NCBI GenBank assembly: GCA_036403035.1
Contig: DASWRT010000251.1
Span: 1 to 22,285 of the forward strand
Reading direction: 5' to 3'
Source of the DNA: DASWRT01 sp036403035
GTDB lineage: Bacteria > Pseudomonadota > Alphaproteobacteria > ATCC43930 > CGMCC-115725
DNA: 22,285 nucleotides
Part shown: positions 1-7,700 of the stretch, piece by piece
Numbering within the stretch: position 1 is the first letter of the stretch
Layout: every line of letters starts with the position of its first letter
Position numbers and translations under genes: made by a program
Notes under the pieces: model-generated
Seen by the model: the letters and a program-made list of their open reading frames with translations, nothing else
The model's database searches: none
What the model was told of the DNA's origin: nothing

Positions 1-392
1 TGTGGATCGATCATGAGGACGCCGACGCCGCGCGCCGGATGGAGCGGGTGATCGCCGAGATCGCCGGCAAGCGGTTCGATGTCGCCGAGGGAGACCTCTC
101 CGACCTCGTGCACGACCACCCGGACTGGGCCGAGGCCTGGAACAAGCGCGCGACGCTGTACTTCATCCTCAACCGCGACGCCGAGAGCGTCGCCGATATC
201 GAGCGGACGCTTGCGCTGGAGCCGCGCCATTTCGGCGCGATCTGCGGCTTTGCGCATATCTGCCTGCGCGGCGGCGAGGCCGGTGCGGCGGTTGCCGCGT
301 TCGAGGCGGCGCTCCGCATCAACCCGCACCTGGAGGCGGTCAAGGCCGCCGTCGAGGAGCTGAACGCCGGGCTGCGCCGCTCTCTCAATTGA
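1..392 (+). CDS. TPR-repeat protein, 3' end (5' truncated by window)
   Basis: The reading frame is open from base 3 and ends at TGA 390-392, so the 5' end of the gene lies outside the window and about 129 C-terminal residues are visible. The visible part carries tetratricopeptide-like helices: the pattern W-x-E-A-W-N-K-R-A-T-L-Y, then A-D-I-E-R-T-L-A-L-E-P-R-H-F-G-A, then F-E-A-A-L-R-I-N-P-H-L. This matches a group of small proteobacterial TPR proteins, often with an N-terminal signal peptide, that are thought to act as protein-interaction scaffolds. No partner or pathway can be read from the sequence. The internal ATG at 39 is probably not the start, because conserved-looking sequence (W-I-D-H-E-D) continues upstream of it. 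The gene converges with the small minus-strand gene, leaving only six bases between the two stop codons. Confidence 0.75.
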   Translation, partial: WIDHEDADAARRMERVIAEIAGKRFDVAEGDLSDLVHDHPDWAEAWNKRATLYFILNRDAESVADIERTLALEPRHFGAICGFAHICLRGGEAGAAVAAFEAALRINPHLEAVKAAVEELNAGLRRSLN

Positions 393-398
393 CCGTCG

Positions 399-728
399 CT
401 ATTTCGGGGCGAACAGCCGGTACTTGCATTGCAGGAACTGGAACCGGTCGATCACCTCGTCGGCATGGCGTGCATTGAGGTCGGCGAGCAAGGCGTTGAC
501 CGCGTCCGGGCTTCCGAAATCGGCGATGTAGGTGCCGTCGCCCTGGGACGCGACCGGTCCGGCGCCGGGGAGCTTCCGCACGTACTCGACCGCGTCGTCG
601 CGCATCGGCATGAACGCGATCTGACCGCTGTTGCAGGGCACGCTGGTGTCGATCGCCGGGTTCGCCGCGAGCGCCGCGGCGGACGGGAGCAGCAGGGCCA
701 GCAACGGCGTCAGCATCGGTTTCATCAT
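399..728 (-). CDS. Small secreted hypothetical protein
   Basis: This gene encodes a 109-residue protein of no family I recognise. The frame is open further upstream to 815, but two adjacent ATG codons at 728 and 725 precede a typical signal peptide (MKPMLTPLLALLLPSAAALA), so I place the start there. A GGGACGAG stretch just upstream could serve as a ribosome site. Signal cleavage is expected near A-L-A-A-N. The mature part is about 85 residues and has two cysteines (in V-P-C-N-S and L-Q-C-K-Y) that could form a disulfide. The rest is soluble and mixed alpha/beta in character. The stop lies six bases from the stop of the converging TPR gene. Location is probably periplasmic; function is unknown. 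Confidence 0.6.
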   Translation of the reverse strand: MMKPMLTPLLALLLPSAAALAANPAIDTSVPCNSGQIAFMPMRDDAVEYVRKLPGAGPVASQGDGTYIADFGSPDAVNALLADLNARHADEVIDRFQFLQCKYRLFAPK

Positions 729-776
729 CCGCTCGTCCCGATCGGTTGTCGCGCGCCTACATTCAACCGGAAAGGG

Positions 777-802
777 ATGGCTGAAGCCAGCGGCTTCGCC
801 AT
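777..802 (-). terminator. Hairpin downstream of amn, possible terminator
   Basis: ATGGC-T-GAAGCC, loop AGC, GGCTTC-GCCAT forms an 11-bp stem with a single bulged T. It starts about 20 bases past the amn stop codon in the direction of amn transcription. On the minus strand it is followed by CCCTTTCC, a poor U-tract, so intrinsic termination is only a possibility. Confidence 0.35.
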
Positions 803-821
803 GGCGCGAGCGCAAGCCGCC

Positions 822-2294
822 TCACCGGAACGCCGGCTCGTCGAAGCTGCGCAGCTTGCGCGAGTGCAGGCGCTCGACGCCGTCGGCGCGAAGCTGGCGC
901 ATCGCCTCGATGCCGATCAGCAGGTGCTGGCTGATCCGCTCGCGGTAGAGCGCGTTCGCCATGCCCTTCAGCTTCAGCTCGCCGTGCACCGGCTTGTCCG
1001 AGACGCAGAGCAGGCTGCCGTAGGGGACGCGGAAGCGGAACCCGTTGGCGGCGACCGTCGCGCTCTCCATGTCGACGGCGATCGCGCGCGATCGGTTGAG
1101 TCGCTCGAAGAACTCGTCGAACCGCAGCTCCCAGTTGCGATTGTCGGTGGACGCCACCGTGCCCGTGCGCATCCGCGTCTTGAGGTCGCTGCCGGCGAGC
1201 CCGGTGACGGTCTCGACGGCCTTCTGGAGCGCCACCTGCACTTCGGCGATCGCCGGGACCGGCACCTCGGGCGGCAGGTCGGCGTCGAGCACCTGATCGT
1301 CGCGGACATAGGCGTGGGCGAGGATGTAGTCGCCGAGCAGCGTCGAGCGGCGCAGGCCCGCGCAATGTCCGACCATCACCCAGCAATGCGGACGCAGCAC
1401 CGCGAGATGGTCGGTGATCGTCTTCGCGTTGCTCGGGCCGACGCCGATATTGACGAGGGTGATGCCCTCGCGGTCGCCGCGGACGAGATGATAGGCGGGC
1501 ATCTGCGGCAGGTGCGCGGGTGGCGCCGTGACCGGCCCAAAGCCGGCGCCCGGCCGGGTCGCGAGGCAGGCGTCGCCGGGGCCGATCAGCGCGTCGAACT
1601 CGTCGCCGTCCTGCAGGATCTGCTCGCCGAACTTGCGGAACTCCTCGACGTAGCGCTGGTAGTTGGTCAGCAGCACGAAGCGCTGGAAATGCGCCGGCGC
1701 AGTCGCCGTGTAATGCGCCAGCCGGTGCATCGAGAAATCGACCCGTTCGCCGGAGAAGAGCGCGAGCGGGCGCGGCTCGCCGTTGACCGGGCGGAAAGTG
1801 CCGTTGGCGATCCGGTCGTCGATCGTCTTGAGGTCGGGCAGCCGGAAATGCCGCTGCAACGCCCGCACCTGCGGCTCGGTGACGTCGGCGGTGCTGTCCT
1901 CGATCACGAACGGCAGCGGGATCACCTGATCGCTGACGCCGACATGGACCGGGACGCGATGGTGCTTGATCAGCAGCGCGATCTGTTCGCGGTAGTAATC
2001 CCCGAACACGTCCGGCCGGGTCAGCGTCGTGCCGTACACGCCGGGGTCGAGCAGGACGCCGTAGGAGAGCCGGGCGTCGACATCGAGGCTCGACGCATCG
2101 ACCGCCATCCCGAGAAATGGATACCGGCCGCTCTCGCGCTCGCCGGGCGCATTGAGGCCGCGGACCACCCGGTCGAATGCGTGCCGGATGCGGGCGACGC
2201 TCTCGTCGTAGATCGCCGCGATGCGCGCCGTCGCGGCGTCGGCGTCCGTGAACGTCTGGAGTTCCGCGATCCGCGGGAAGCCGGGCTCCGTCAT
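822..2294 (-). CDS. amn: AMP nucleosidase
   Basis: AMP nucleosidase hydrolyses AMP to adenine and ribose 5-phosphate in the cytoplasm and helps set adenylate levels. The predicted protein has 490 residues, the usual length for proteobacterial Amn. The N-terminal AMP_N regulatory domain covers roughly residues 15-170. The C-terminal half has the nucleoside phosphorylase-like fold with hallmark stretches N-I-G-V-G-P-S-N-A-K-T-I-T-D-H-L (282-297), V-M-V-G-H-C-A-G-L-R (307-315), V-D-M-E-S (408-411) and V-S-D-K-P (431-435); the last holds the likely catalytic Asp. The start ATG at 2294 follows a CAGGAGG ribosome site seven to eight bases upstream. The gene is monocistronic and divergent from the DUF2231 gene. 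I see nothing abnormal in the reading frame. Confidence 0.95.
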   Translation of the reverse strand: MTEPGFPRIAELQTFTDADAATARIAAIYDESVARIRHAFDRVVRGLNAPGERESGRYPFLGMAVDASSLDVDARLSYGVLLDPGVYGTTLTRPDVFGDYYREQIALLIKHHRVPVHVGVSDQVIPLPFVIEDSTADVTEPQVRALQRHFRLPDLKTIDDRIANGTFRPVNGEPRPLALFSGERVDFSMHRLAHYTATAPAHFQRFVLLTNYQRYVEEFRKFGEQILQDGDEFDALIGPGDACLATRPGAGFGPVTAPPAHLPQMPAYHLVRGDREGITLVNIGVGPSNAKTITDHLAVLRPHCWVMVGHCAGLRRSTLLGDYILAHAYVRDDQVLDADLPPEVPVPAIAEVQVALQKAVETVTGLAGSDLKTRMRTGTVASTDNRNWELRFDEFFERLNRSRAIAVDMESATVAANGFRFRVPYGSLLCVSDKPVHGELKLKGMANALYRERISQHLLIGIEAMRQLRADGVERLHSRKLRSFDEPAFR

Positions 2295-2451
2295 TACGCC
2301 TCCTGTCCTGCACGCTCTCTCCGAGCCTTGGCCGTCGCGCCGAGCCGATCAAGGGAAATTACGGGGACGGCGGAGCGCTGCGGTGAGGACGGGCGCCGAG
2401 AAGGGGCGTTGTCCAGGCATACCGCTCCCCCTTTCGATCGGACGTACTCAT

Positions 2452-3099
2452 TTGGCCCTAGTTCATCACGACCGCACGCAGCCCGCACGGGATCAGCGGG
2501 AGGAACCGCTTCGCGGCGTCGCGAGCAACGCTGCGGTGTTCGGCCACCCGATCCACCCCGTGCTGATCCCGTTCCCCGTCGCCTCGCTGATCGGAGCGCT
2601 CGGAACGGACATCGCGTACCGCCGGACGGGGGATGCCTTCTGGGCGCGCGCCTCCCGTGTCCTGATCGGCGCCGGTATCGCGACCGGTGCTGCGGCGGCC
2701 ATATTCGGGGCGATCGACTATTCGACGATCCGACGGGCGCGCCGGCCGGTGGGCACCCTTCACGCGATCGGGAACGGCACGGCCATGGCGCTCGCTATCG
2801 GCAATTTCGCGTCGCGCCGCGGCAGGGACGACGTGCCCTCGGGCGGCCTCGCCCTCTCCGCCGCGACGGCGGCACTGGTCGGGTTGACGAGCTGGGCCGG
2901 CACTGAACTCTCCTACCGGCATATGGTCGGCGTCGTCGGACATGACGATCAGCTATCGCCGCATGATGAAGACGAGCACCGCGACAGCATCCGCGAGAGG
3001 GCGGACAGCGACGAATGGCGACGCGATCCCCTGCCCCATGCGCCCATGCCGTTTCCGTCTCGACAGGGCGTCGGCGCATCTGCGGGTACCGACCGCTAG
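2452..3099 (+). CDS. DUF2231 family inner-membrane protein (start uncertain)
   Basis: The protein has the DUF2231 (COG4244-type) hallmark F-G-H-P-I-H-P-V-L-I-P-F-P near its start, followed by about four hydrophobic segments: P-V-A-S-L-I-G-A-L, the A-G-I-A-T-G-A-A-A-A-I-F-G-A-I-D-Y region, H-A-I-G-N-G-T-A-M-A-L-A-I-G-N-F, and L-S-A-A-T-A-A-L-V-G-L-T-S-W-A-G. These proteins are integral membrane proteins of unknown role, sometimes next to redox genes. No ATG lies between the amn start region and the conserved His-Pro motif. The candidates are GTG 2383, TTG 2452 and GTG 2536. TTG 2452 gives 31 residues before the motif, closest to the family norm, but its ribosome site is weak. The C-terminal tail is charged, polar and low in complexity (H-D-E-D-E-H-R-D). 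Confidence 0.7.
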   Translation: MALVHHDRTQPARDQREEPLRGVASNAAVFGHPIHPVLIPFPVASLIGALGTDIAYRRTGDAFWARASRVLIGAGIATGAAAAIFGAIDYSTIRRARRPVGTLHAIGNGTAMALAIGNFASRRGRDDVPSGGLALSAATAALVGLTSWAGTELSYRHMVGVVGHDDQLSPHDEDEHRDSIRERADSDEWRRDPLPHAPMPFPSRQGVGASAGTDR

Positions 3100-3143
3100 G
3101 CCGCGCGGCAAGCCGTGCAATCCGGTCAACTCCCTATACGAAA

Positions 3144-3305
3144 AGGTTGACGCTCCCGCAGCTTCGCGGGAACGACTACTATATCTGCGGGCCGAAGCCG
3201 TTCATGAAGGCGATCGTCGGCGAGCTCCGCCTGCGCGGCGTCGCGCCGGAACGCATCCCCTTCGAGCTCTTCGGTCCGGCGGACGAGCTGCTCGAAGCCG
3301 CCTGA
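3144..3305 (+). pseudogene. Orphan C-terminal fragment of flavohemoglobin/NO dioxygenase reductase domain
   Basis: An open stretch in frame 3 encodes N-D-Y-Y-I-C-G-P-K-P-F-M-K-A-I-V-G-E-L, then G-V-A-P-E-R-I-P-F-E-L-F-G-P-A-D-E-L-L-E-A-A-stop. This is the NAD-binding end of the ferredoxin-reductase-like module of Hmp-type nitric oxide dioxygenases, where the C-G-P motif and the terminal F-G-P-A-D-E-L sequence are characteristic. Only about 50 residues remain. The upstream globin domain, FAD domain and most of the NAD domain are absent: homology stops near 3144, and the DUF2231 gene ends at 3099. No convincing start or ribosome site precedes it. A short hairpin, TCCCGC-AGCTTC-GCGGGA (3154-3171), lies at the left edge. 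The simplest reading is a deletion or recombination remnant. Confidence 0.7.
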
Positions 3306-3459
3306 GCCGGCACATCGCGGCATCGGCATGGCCGGCCGGCGGAACGCTCCCGCCGTCGGCCTTGCCGCCACCTTCGCCGGCTGGCAGCGGAGGCGGGCGT
3401 GGGGTAGTCTCGGACAGCCTCAAGGCAACGATTGACCGGGACCGGGAGCCCGAACGGAC

Positions 3460-4089
3460 ATGAGCCAGCACGATCCGCGACAGCCCCACTCCACCGCGCT
3501 CTCCCCGATCGCGGCACGCGTCAAGGCCCTGGAAGCCATCGTGGTGGAGAAAGGCTTGGTCGATCCGGCCTCGCTCGACGTGCTGATCGACACCTACGAA
3601 ACCAAGGTCGGGCCACATAACGGCGCAAGGATCGTCGCCCGCGCCTGGGTCGACCCGTCGTACAAGGCGCGGCTGCTCGCCGACGCCACCATGGCGATCG
3701 CCGAGTTCGGTTTCACCGGGCGCCAGGGCGAGCACATGGTGGCCGTCGAGAACACGCCCGCCGTGCACAACCTCGTCGTCTGCACGCTCTGCTCCTGCTA
3801 CCCCTGGCCGGTGCTCGGCCTGCCGCCCGTCTGGTACAAGTCGGCGCCCTACCGTTCCCGCGCGGTGATGGACCCGCGCGGCGTGCTGCGCGAGTTCGGC
3901 GTCGAGCTGTCGCCGGATACCGAGGTGCGGGTCTGGGACAGCACCGCGGAGATCCGGTATCTCGTGCTGCCCGAGCGGCCCGTCGGCACCGACCGGCTGA
4001 GCGAGGACGAGCTGGCTGCGCTGGTGACGCGCGACGCGATGATCGGCGTCGCGAAGGTCGCCGCGCCCACCGCGCCGCAGCCCCACTGA
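3460..4089 (+). CDS. nthA: Nitrile hydratase alpha subunit, cobalt type
   Basis: This subunit carries the metal centre of nitrile hydratase, which hydrates nitriles to amides in the cytoplasm. The 209-residue protein has the metal-binding claw V-C-T-L-C-S-C at residues 107-113 (C108, C111, S112, C113), followed by Y-P-W-P-V-L-G-L-P-P. Thr at position 109, in place of Ser, together with the following Tyr is typical of the cobalt (non-corrin) class; the iron class usually reads C-S-L-C-S-C-T. C111 and C113 are expected to be oxidised to sulfinic and sulfenic acid. The start ATG 3460 has GGGAG about eleven bases upstream. It is first in a three-gene operon with beta and accessory genes; the beta gene starts 28 bases after the stop. 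No amidase gene lies in the window. Confidence 0.95.
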   Translation: MSQHDPRQPHSTALSPIAARVKALEAIVVEKGLVDPASLDVLIDTYETKVGPHNGARIVARAWVDPSYKARLLADATMAIAEFGFTGRQGEHMVAVENTPAVHNLVVCTLCSCYPWPVLGLPPVWYKSAPYRSRAVMDPRGVLREFGVELSPDTEVRVWDSTAEIRYLVLPERPVGTDRLSEDELAALVTRDAMIGVAKVAAPTAPQPH

Positions 4090-4100
4090 TGTGGCGCCGG

Positions 4101-4117
4101 GTTAGGAGGAGAGCGCA
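4101..4117 (+). promoter_or_regulatory. Strong ribosome binding site of nthB
   Basis: TTAGGAGGAGAG lies just upstream of ATG 4118, in the 28-base gap after nthA. It is the strongest Shine-Dalgarno sequence in this operon and fixes the beta-subunit start. Confidence 0.6.
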
Positions 4118-4786
4118 ATGAACGGCCCGCACGATCTCGGCGGCAGCCACGGCCTCGGCCCGATCCTCCGCGAGGAGAACGAGCCGCCGTTCCATGAGGA
4201 GTGGGAGCGTCGCGCCTTCGCCCTCACCCTCGCACTCGGCTTCCACGGCCGCTGGAACATCGACCGGTCGCGGCACGCCCGCGAGAACCGGCACCCGCTG
4301 GATTATCTCGGCAGCAGTTATTACGAGTTGTGGTTCAAGGGCGTGGAACAGCTCGCGGTCGAAACCGGCCTCGTCGCGCCCGAGGAGATCGCCGCCGGCC
4401 GGGCGCTGCACCCCGGCCCGGCGGACGCGCTGCCGCCGCATCCGCCCGAGGCTGTCGCCGCGATCCTGCGGCGCGGCTCTCCCGCAAACCTGCCGGACGA
4501 CGTGCCGGCACGCTTCCGTCCCGGCGACGCCGTGATCGTGAAGGAGATGACGACGCCGGGCCACACCCGCGCGCCGCGCTACTGCCGGAACAAGCGCGGG
4601 GTCGTCGCGCGCGGCCACGGCGTCTTCATTCTGCCGGACACGAATGCGCACGGGCTCGGCAAGTCGCCGCAGCACCTCTACAGCGTCCGTTTCGACGGGC
4701 GAACGCTATGGGGCGAGGCTGGATCGGAACGGGACTGCGTCCATCTCGACCTCTGGGACGACTACCTGGACCCGGCGGCACGATGA
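4118..4786 (+). CDS. nthB: Nitrile hydratase beta subunit
   Basis: The beta subunit pairs with alpha to form the active nitrile hydratase and contributes residues to the metal pocket. The 222-residue protein begins M-N-G-P-H-D-L-G-G-S-H-G-L-G-P-I, the family N-terminal signature. It continues with a helical region (W-E-R-R-A-F-A-L, then Y-Y-E-L-W-F-K-G-V-E-Q-L) and a C-terminal SH3-like barrel with F-R-P-G-D-A-V, G-H-T-R-A-P-R-Y and H-L-Y-S-V-R-F-D. Two arginines that contact the oxidised cysteine ligands in known enzymes sit at the expected places, R52 and R157. The TGA stop overlaps the ATG of the accessory gene (ATGA at 4783-4786), implying translational coupling. Confidence 0.95.
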   Translation: MNGPHDLGGSHGLGPILREENEPPFHEEWERRAFALTLALGFHGRWNIDRSRHARENRHPLDYLGSSYYELWFKGVEQLAVETGLVAPEEIAAGRALHPGPADALPPHPPEAVAAILRRGSPANLPDDVPARFRPGDAVIVKEMTTPGHTRAPRYCRNKRGVVARGHGVFILPDTNAHGLGKSPQHLYSVRFDGRTLWGEAGSERDCVHLDLWDDYLDPAAR

Positions 4787-5187
4787 GCAGCAGCGGGCGA
4801 GACACCGCCGCGAAGCCCTGCCCCGGCGAGCCGCCCGCGCTCGACGCGCTCCCGGCGATCCCGCGCGGCGAGGACGGCGGGCCGGTCTTCCGCGAGCCGT
4901 GGGAGGCACAGGCCTTCGCGCTGGCGGTCAAGCTCCACGAGGCCGGCTGCTTCACCTGGACGGAATGGGCGCGCTGCATCAGCGAGGAGATCGCCGCAGC
5001 ACGCCGCCGGGGCGACCCGGATCTCGGCGACACGTACTACCACCACTGGCTCCGGGCGCTGGAGCGCCTCGTCGTCGAGAAGCGGATCGCCGCACCCGAA
5101 GCCCTCGCCGCCCGCGCCGCCGCGCTGATCGGCGCTTCCGCCGCCGATCCTCACGATCACGACCATAACCACGACCATCCGCACTGA
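4783..5187 (+). CDS. Nitrile hydratase accessory protein with His-rich tail
   Basis: This 134-residue protein belongs to the nitrile hydratase accessory/activator family, which resembles the N-terminal half of the beta subunit and helps insert cobalt into alpha. The visible signature is V-F-R-E-P-W-E-A-Q-A-F-A-L-A, then F-T-W-T-E-W-A, then D-T-Y-Y-H-H-W-L-R-A-L-E-R-L-V-V-E-K. Its ATG overlaps the nthB stop, giving the common alpha-beta-activator order. The unusual feature is the C-terminal tail of about 13 residues, D-P-H-D-H-D-H-N-H-D-H-P-H, with six or more His alternating with Asp/Asn. Such tails are common in metallochaperones and suggest local cobalt capture; that role is inferred. Without the tail the protein would look like a normal family member. 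Confidence 0.9.
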   Translation: MSSSGRDTAAKPCPGEPPALDALPAIPRGEDGGPVFREPWEAQAFALAVKLHEAGCFTWTEWARCISEEIAAARRRGDPDLGDTYYHHWLRALERLVVEKRIAAPEALAARAAALIGASAADPHDHDHNHDHPH

Positions 5188-5355
5188 CGGCCGGCGGTAA
5201 TCGCTCGGATCTACGGCGCATCGTTCGAAAACCAGCAACGGTCTGATGCTGCGGCGGCCGTATCGCTTGCCGGCACGAACTCTTATCTCTTGGGCTGATT
5301 GCTCCGCGCGGCCGGCGAGACCGGACCGGCGGCAGACGAGAAGGAGGACAGTGCT

Positions 5356-6276
5356 ATGACCACGGCTCGGCATGCGAATGCAGCGGCGACGTCGGACACG
5401 GCAGCGGCGACGGCATGGCGGCAGGTCGTCCGGACCGCCGCCGGGCTTCCGGCCAGCGACGGCGCCGGCGTGCGGCTGACGCGCGTTCTCGGCCAGCCGT
5501 CGCTGCCCGATCTGGACCCGTTCCTGATGCTCGACGAGTTCCGCTCGGACGAGGCGGCGGACTACCTCGCCGGCTTCCCGGACCACCCGCATCGCGGGTT
5601 CGAGACCGTGACCTACATGCTCGCCGGCCGCATGCGGCACGCCGACAATCACGGCAACTCGGGATTGCTGCGCGCCGGCAGCGTGCAGTGGATGACGGCG
5701 GGGCGCGGCATCGTCCATTCCGAGATGCCGGAGCAGGAAGCGGGCCTGATGTGGGGCTTCCAGCTCTGGATCAACCTGCCCGCGCGGGACAAGATGTCGG
5801 CGCCGCGCTACCAGGACATCGCGCCGGAGGCGATCCCCGAGGTGCCGCTCGGCCAAGGCGACGGCGCCGGCCGGGTGCGCGTGATTGCGGGCGCGTTCGG
5901 CGGCGTTCGCGGACCGGTGGCGGCGGACGCTACCGACCCGACCTATCTCGACGTTCATCTTCCGCCCGGCGCCCGGTTCGAGCATGAGATTCCGGCGGGG
6001 TATTCGGCTTTCGCATACGTCTATGAGGGCACGGCGCTCCTGGGCGCACCCGGCGATCCGGCGGCGGCAGAGTCAGTCGGGCGCGGACAGATCGCGGTGT
6101 TCGGCGAGAACGGCGAACGGATCGGCGCGTCGGCGGCGGACGGACAGGGAACGCGTTTCCTGCTCCTCGCCGGGAAGCCGCTCCGCGAGCCGGTCGCGAA
6201 ATACGGCCCGTTCGTCATGAACACGCAGAGCGAGATCCGGCAGGCGATCGTGGACTACCAGTCCGGCCGGTTCTGA
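5356..6276 (+). CDS. Pirin family protein (bicupin)
   Basis: This is a 306-residue pirin with two cupin domains; some bacterial pirins act as quercetin 2,3-dioxygenases and others interact with metabolic enzymes, so the substrate is not predictable. The N-terminal cupin carries the metal-binding set at the expected positions: H77 and H79 in F-P-D-H-P-H-R-G-F-E, and H121 and E123 in G-R-G-I-V-H-S-E-M-P. The core motif W-M-T-A-G-R-G-I-V-H-S-E is intact. The C-terminal cupin includes G-P-F-V-M-N-T and ends in a basic tail. The start ATG 5356 follows AAGGAGG; an in-frame TTG at 5299 is less likely. It appears to be a single gene, 168 bases after the nitrile hydratase operon and converging with pobA. 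Confidence 0.92.
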   Translation: MTTARHANAAATSDTAAATAWRQVVRTAAGLPASDGAGVRLTRVLGQPSLPDLDPFLMLDEFRSDEAADYLAGFPDHPHRGFETVTYMLAGRMRHADNHGNSGLLRAGSVQWMTAGRGIVHSEMPEQEAGLMWGFQLWINLPARDKMSAPRYQDIAPEAIPEVPLGQGDGAGRVRVIAGAFGGVRGPVAADATDPTYLDVHLPPGARFEHEIPAGYSAFAYVYEGTALLGAPGDPAAAESVGRGQIAVFGENGERIGASAADGQGTRFLLLAGKPLREPVAKYGPFVMNTQSEIRQAIVDYQSGRF

Positions 6277-6305
6277 CGCCGGAGCCGCTTGGCAAGGCAA
6301 TGCCC

Positions 6306-6421
6306 CTAACGTAGGGGCACCCCTTGGGGCGCCCGGGCTCTCGGCGGAACAGAGTTCCGCCTGCCGCCAGCCGGACCATTGGTCCGGCGAGAGGCGGGGC
6401 AAGCCCCGCCCCTACGGTTAG
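6306..6421. repeat. Structured repeat element, copy A (MITE/REP-like)
   Basis: This 116-bp element lies between the converging pirin and pobA genes. Its ends form a terminal inverted repeat: CTAACGTAGGGGC at 6306-6318 pairs with GCCCCTAC-G-GTTAG at 6408-6421. Inside are four hairpins: 6315-6334 (loop TT), 6343-6361 (GGCGGAAC/GTTCCGCC, loop AGA), 6371-6387 (CCGGACC/GGTCCGG, loop ATT) and 6393-6410 (GGCGGGGC/GCCCCGCC, loop AA). CTCTCG (6338-6343) can pair with CGAGAG (6388-6393), enclosing hairpins two and three. A second copy in inverted orientation lies at 7726-7843. It may also act as a bidirectional terminator for the converging genes. No transposase is present. Confidence 0.85.
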
Positions 6422-6477
6422 AACAAGCCCAGCGTACGGCGATTTCAGTATAAATCGCTAACGGAACCGAAGAACCG

Positions 6478-7668
6478 CTACCCGAGCGCCGGCTCCATCG
6501 GCAGCCCGACGTAATTCTCCGCAAGGGCGGTCGCCGCCGCGCGCGAACTCGTCACGTAGTCAAGCTCGGCGACCTGCAACCGGTGCTGGAAGCCGTCCGT
6601 GCCGGGGAACCGGTGCAGCATCGACGTCATCCACCAGGAGAAGCGCGTGGCTCTCCAGACGCGGCGCAGGCACGTCTCGGAATAGCGTTCCAGGAGATCG
6701 GTCCGGCCGGACTTGTAGAAGCCTTCCAGAGCCCGCGCGAGGACGCGAATGTCGGCGACGGCGAGGTTCATTCCTTTTGCGCCGGTCGGCGGAACGATGT
6801 GAGCGGAGTCGCCGGCGAGGAAGAGCCTGCCGTACTGCATCGGCTCGACCACGAAGCTGCGCATGCCGATGACGTTCTTCTGGATGATCGGCCCCTCGGT
6901 GAGCTTCCAGCCGGTTTCGGCGGTGGCGAGCCGCGTCTGCAACTCCTCCCAGATCCGCTCCTCAGACCAGTCGTCGGGGTTCTCCTTCGGGTCGCACTGG
7001 AAATAGAGGCGCTGGATCTCTCGCGACCGCGTGCTGACCAAAGCGAAGCCGCGCTCGTGCAGGTTGTAGATCAGTTCCTCGGTCGAGGGCGGCGCCTTGG
7101 CGAGGATGCCGAACCAGCCGAACGGGTAGATCCGTTCGTAAAGGGTGAGTTCCCGCGCCGGTATCGTCGGACGGCAGACGCCCTGCGAGCCGTCGCAGCC
7201 GGCAATGAAGTCGCACGTCAGCTCGGTGAGCGCCCCGTCGTGACGGAAGCGGATCTTCGGCGCATCCGATTTGAGGTCGTAGACGCTGACGTCGCTCGCC
7301 TCGAAGAGGATCTTGCCGCCGGCATCGAGCCGGGCCTTCACCAGATCCTTGATGACCTCGTGCTGCGCGTAGACGGTGATCGCCTTCCCGCCGGTGAGAT
7401 CGGTGAGGTCGATGCGGCGGCGGCGCCCGTCGAAGCGCAGCTCGATCCCGTGGTGGAGGAAGCCTTCCCGCTTCATCCGGTCGCCGACGCCCACCTCGGT
7501 CAGCAGGTCGACCGTGCCCTGCTCCAGCACGCCTGCCCGGATCGTCGCTTCGATGGCTTCGCGGCTGCGCGATTCGAGGACGATCGAGTCGATCCCCTGG
7601 AGATGCAGCAGATGCGAGAGCAGCAACCCCGCCGGCCCGGCGCCGACGATACCAACCTGCGTGCGCAT
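6478..7668 (-). CDS. pobA: 4-hydroxybenzoate 3-monooxygenase
   Basis: This FAD enzyme uses NADPH and O2 to hydroxylate 4-hydroxybenzoate to protocatechuate in the cytoplasm, feeding the pca genes alongside. The 396-residue protein aligns without gaps in position to the Pseudomonas enzyme through the active site. Visible are G-A-G-P-A-G near residue 9, R44 in R-A-G-V-L-E-Q-G, H72, the C-D-G motif at 158-160, substrate-contact residues Y201, S212, R214 and Y222, the G-D-S-A-H-I-V-P-P-T-G-A-K-G motif, and the Tyr of the C-terminal E-N-Y-V-G-L-P. The start ATG 7668 has GGGAGGA upstream; an in-frame upstream start at 7686 is possible but less likely. It follows pcaB on the same strand, with repeat copy B in the 195-base gap. 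Confidence 0.96.
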   Translation of the reverse strand: MRTQVGIVGAGPAGLLLSHLLHLQGIDSIVLESRSREAIEATIRAGVLEQGTVDLLTEVGVGDRMKREGFLHHGIELRFDGRRRRIDLTDLTGGKAITVYAQHEVIKDLVKARLDAGGKILFEASDVSVYDLKSDAPKIRFRHDGALTELTCDFIAGCDGSQGVCRPTIPARELTLYERIYPFGWFGILAKAPPSTEELIYNLHERGFALVSTRSREIQRLYFQCDPKENPDDWSEERIWEELQTRLATAETGWKLTEGPIIQKNVIGMRSFVVEPMQYGRLFLAGDSAHIVPPTGAKGMNLAVADIRVLARALEGFYKSGRTDLLERYSETCLRRVWRATRFSWWMTSMLHRFPGTDGFQHRLQVAELDYVTSSRAAATALAENYVGLPMEPALG

Positions 7669-7700
7669 TGTGCGTCCTCCCGCCATCGTTGTTTGACGCC

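Noticed and set aside
2221..2451. ATG 2221 as the start of the DUF2231 protein
   Set aside because: It would overlap the 5' end of amn on the other strand and add about 77 unconserved residues before the membrane domain.
429..2906. Very long open frame on the plus strand opposite amn
   Set aside because: It is antisense to the well-supported amn gene, rich in Arg/Asp/Val/Ala repeats typical of a GC-rich shadow frame, and has no recognisable domain.
6306..6421. Branched hairpin element as a tRNA or riboswitch
   Set aside because: The helices do not have tRNA arm lengths or a T-loop, there is no known riboswitch core, and a second inverted copy shows it is a repeat element.
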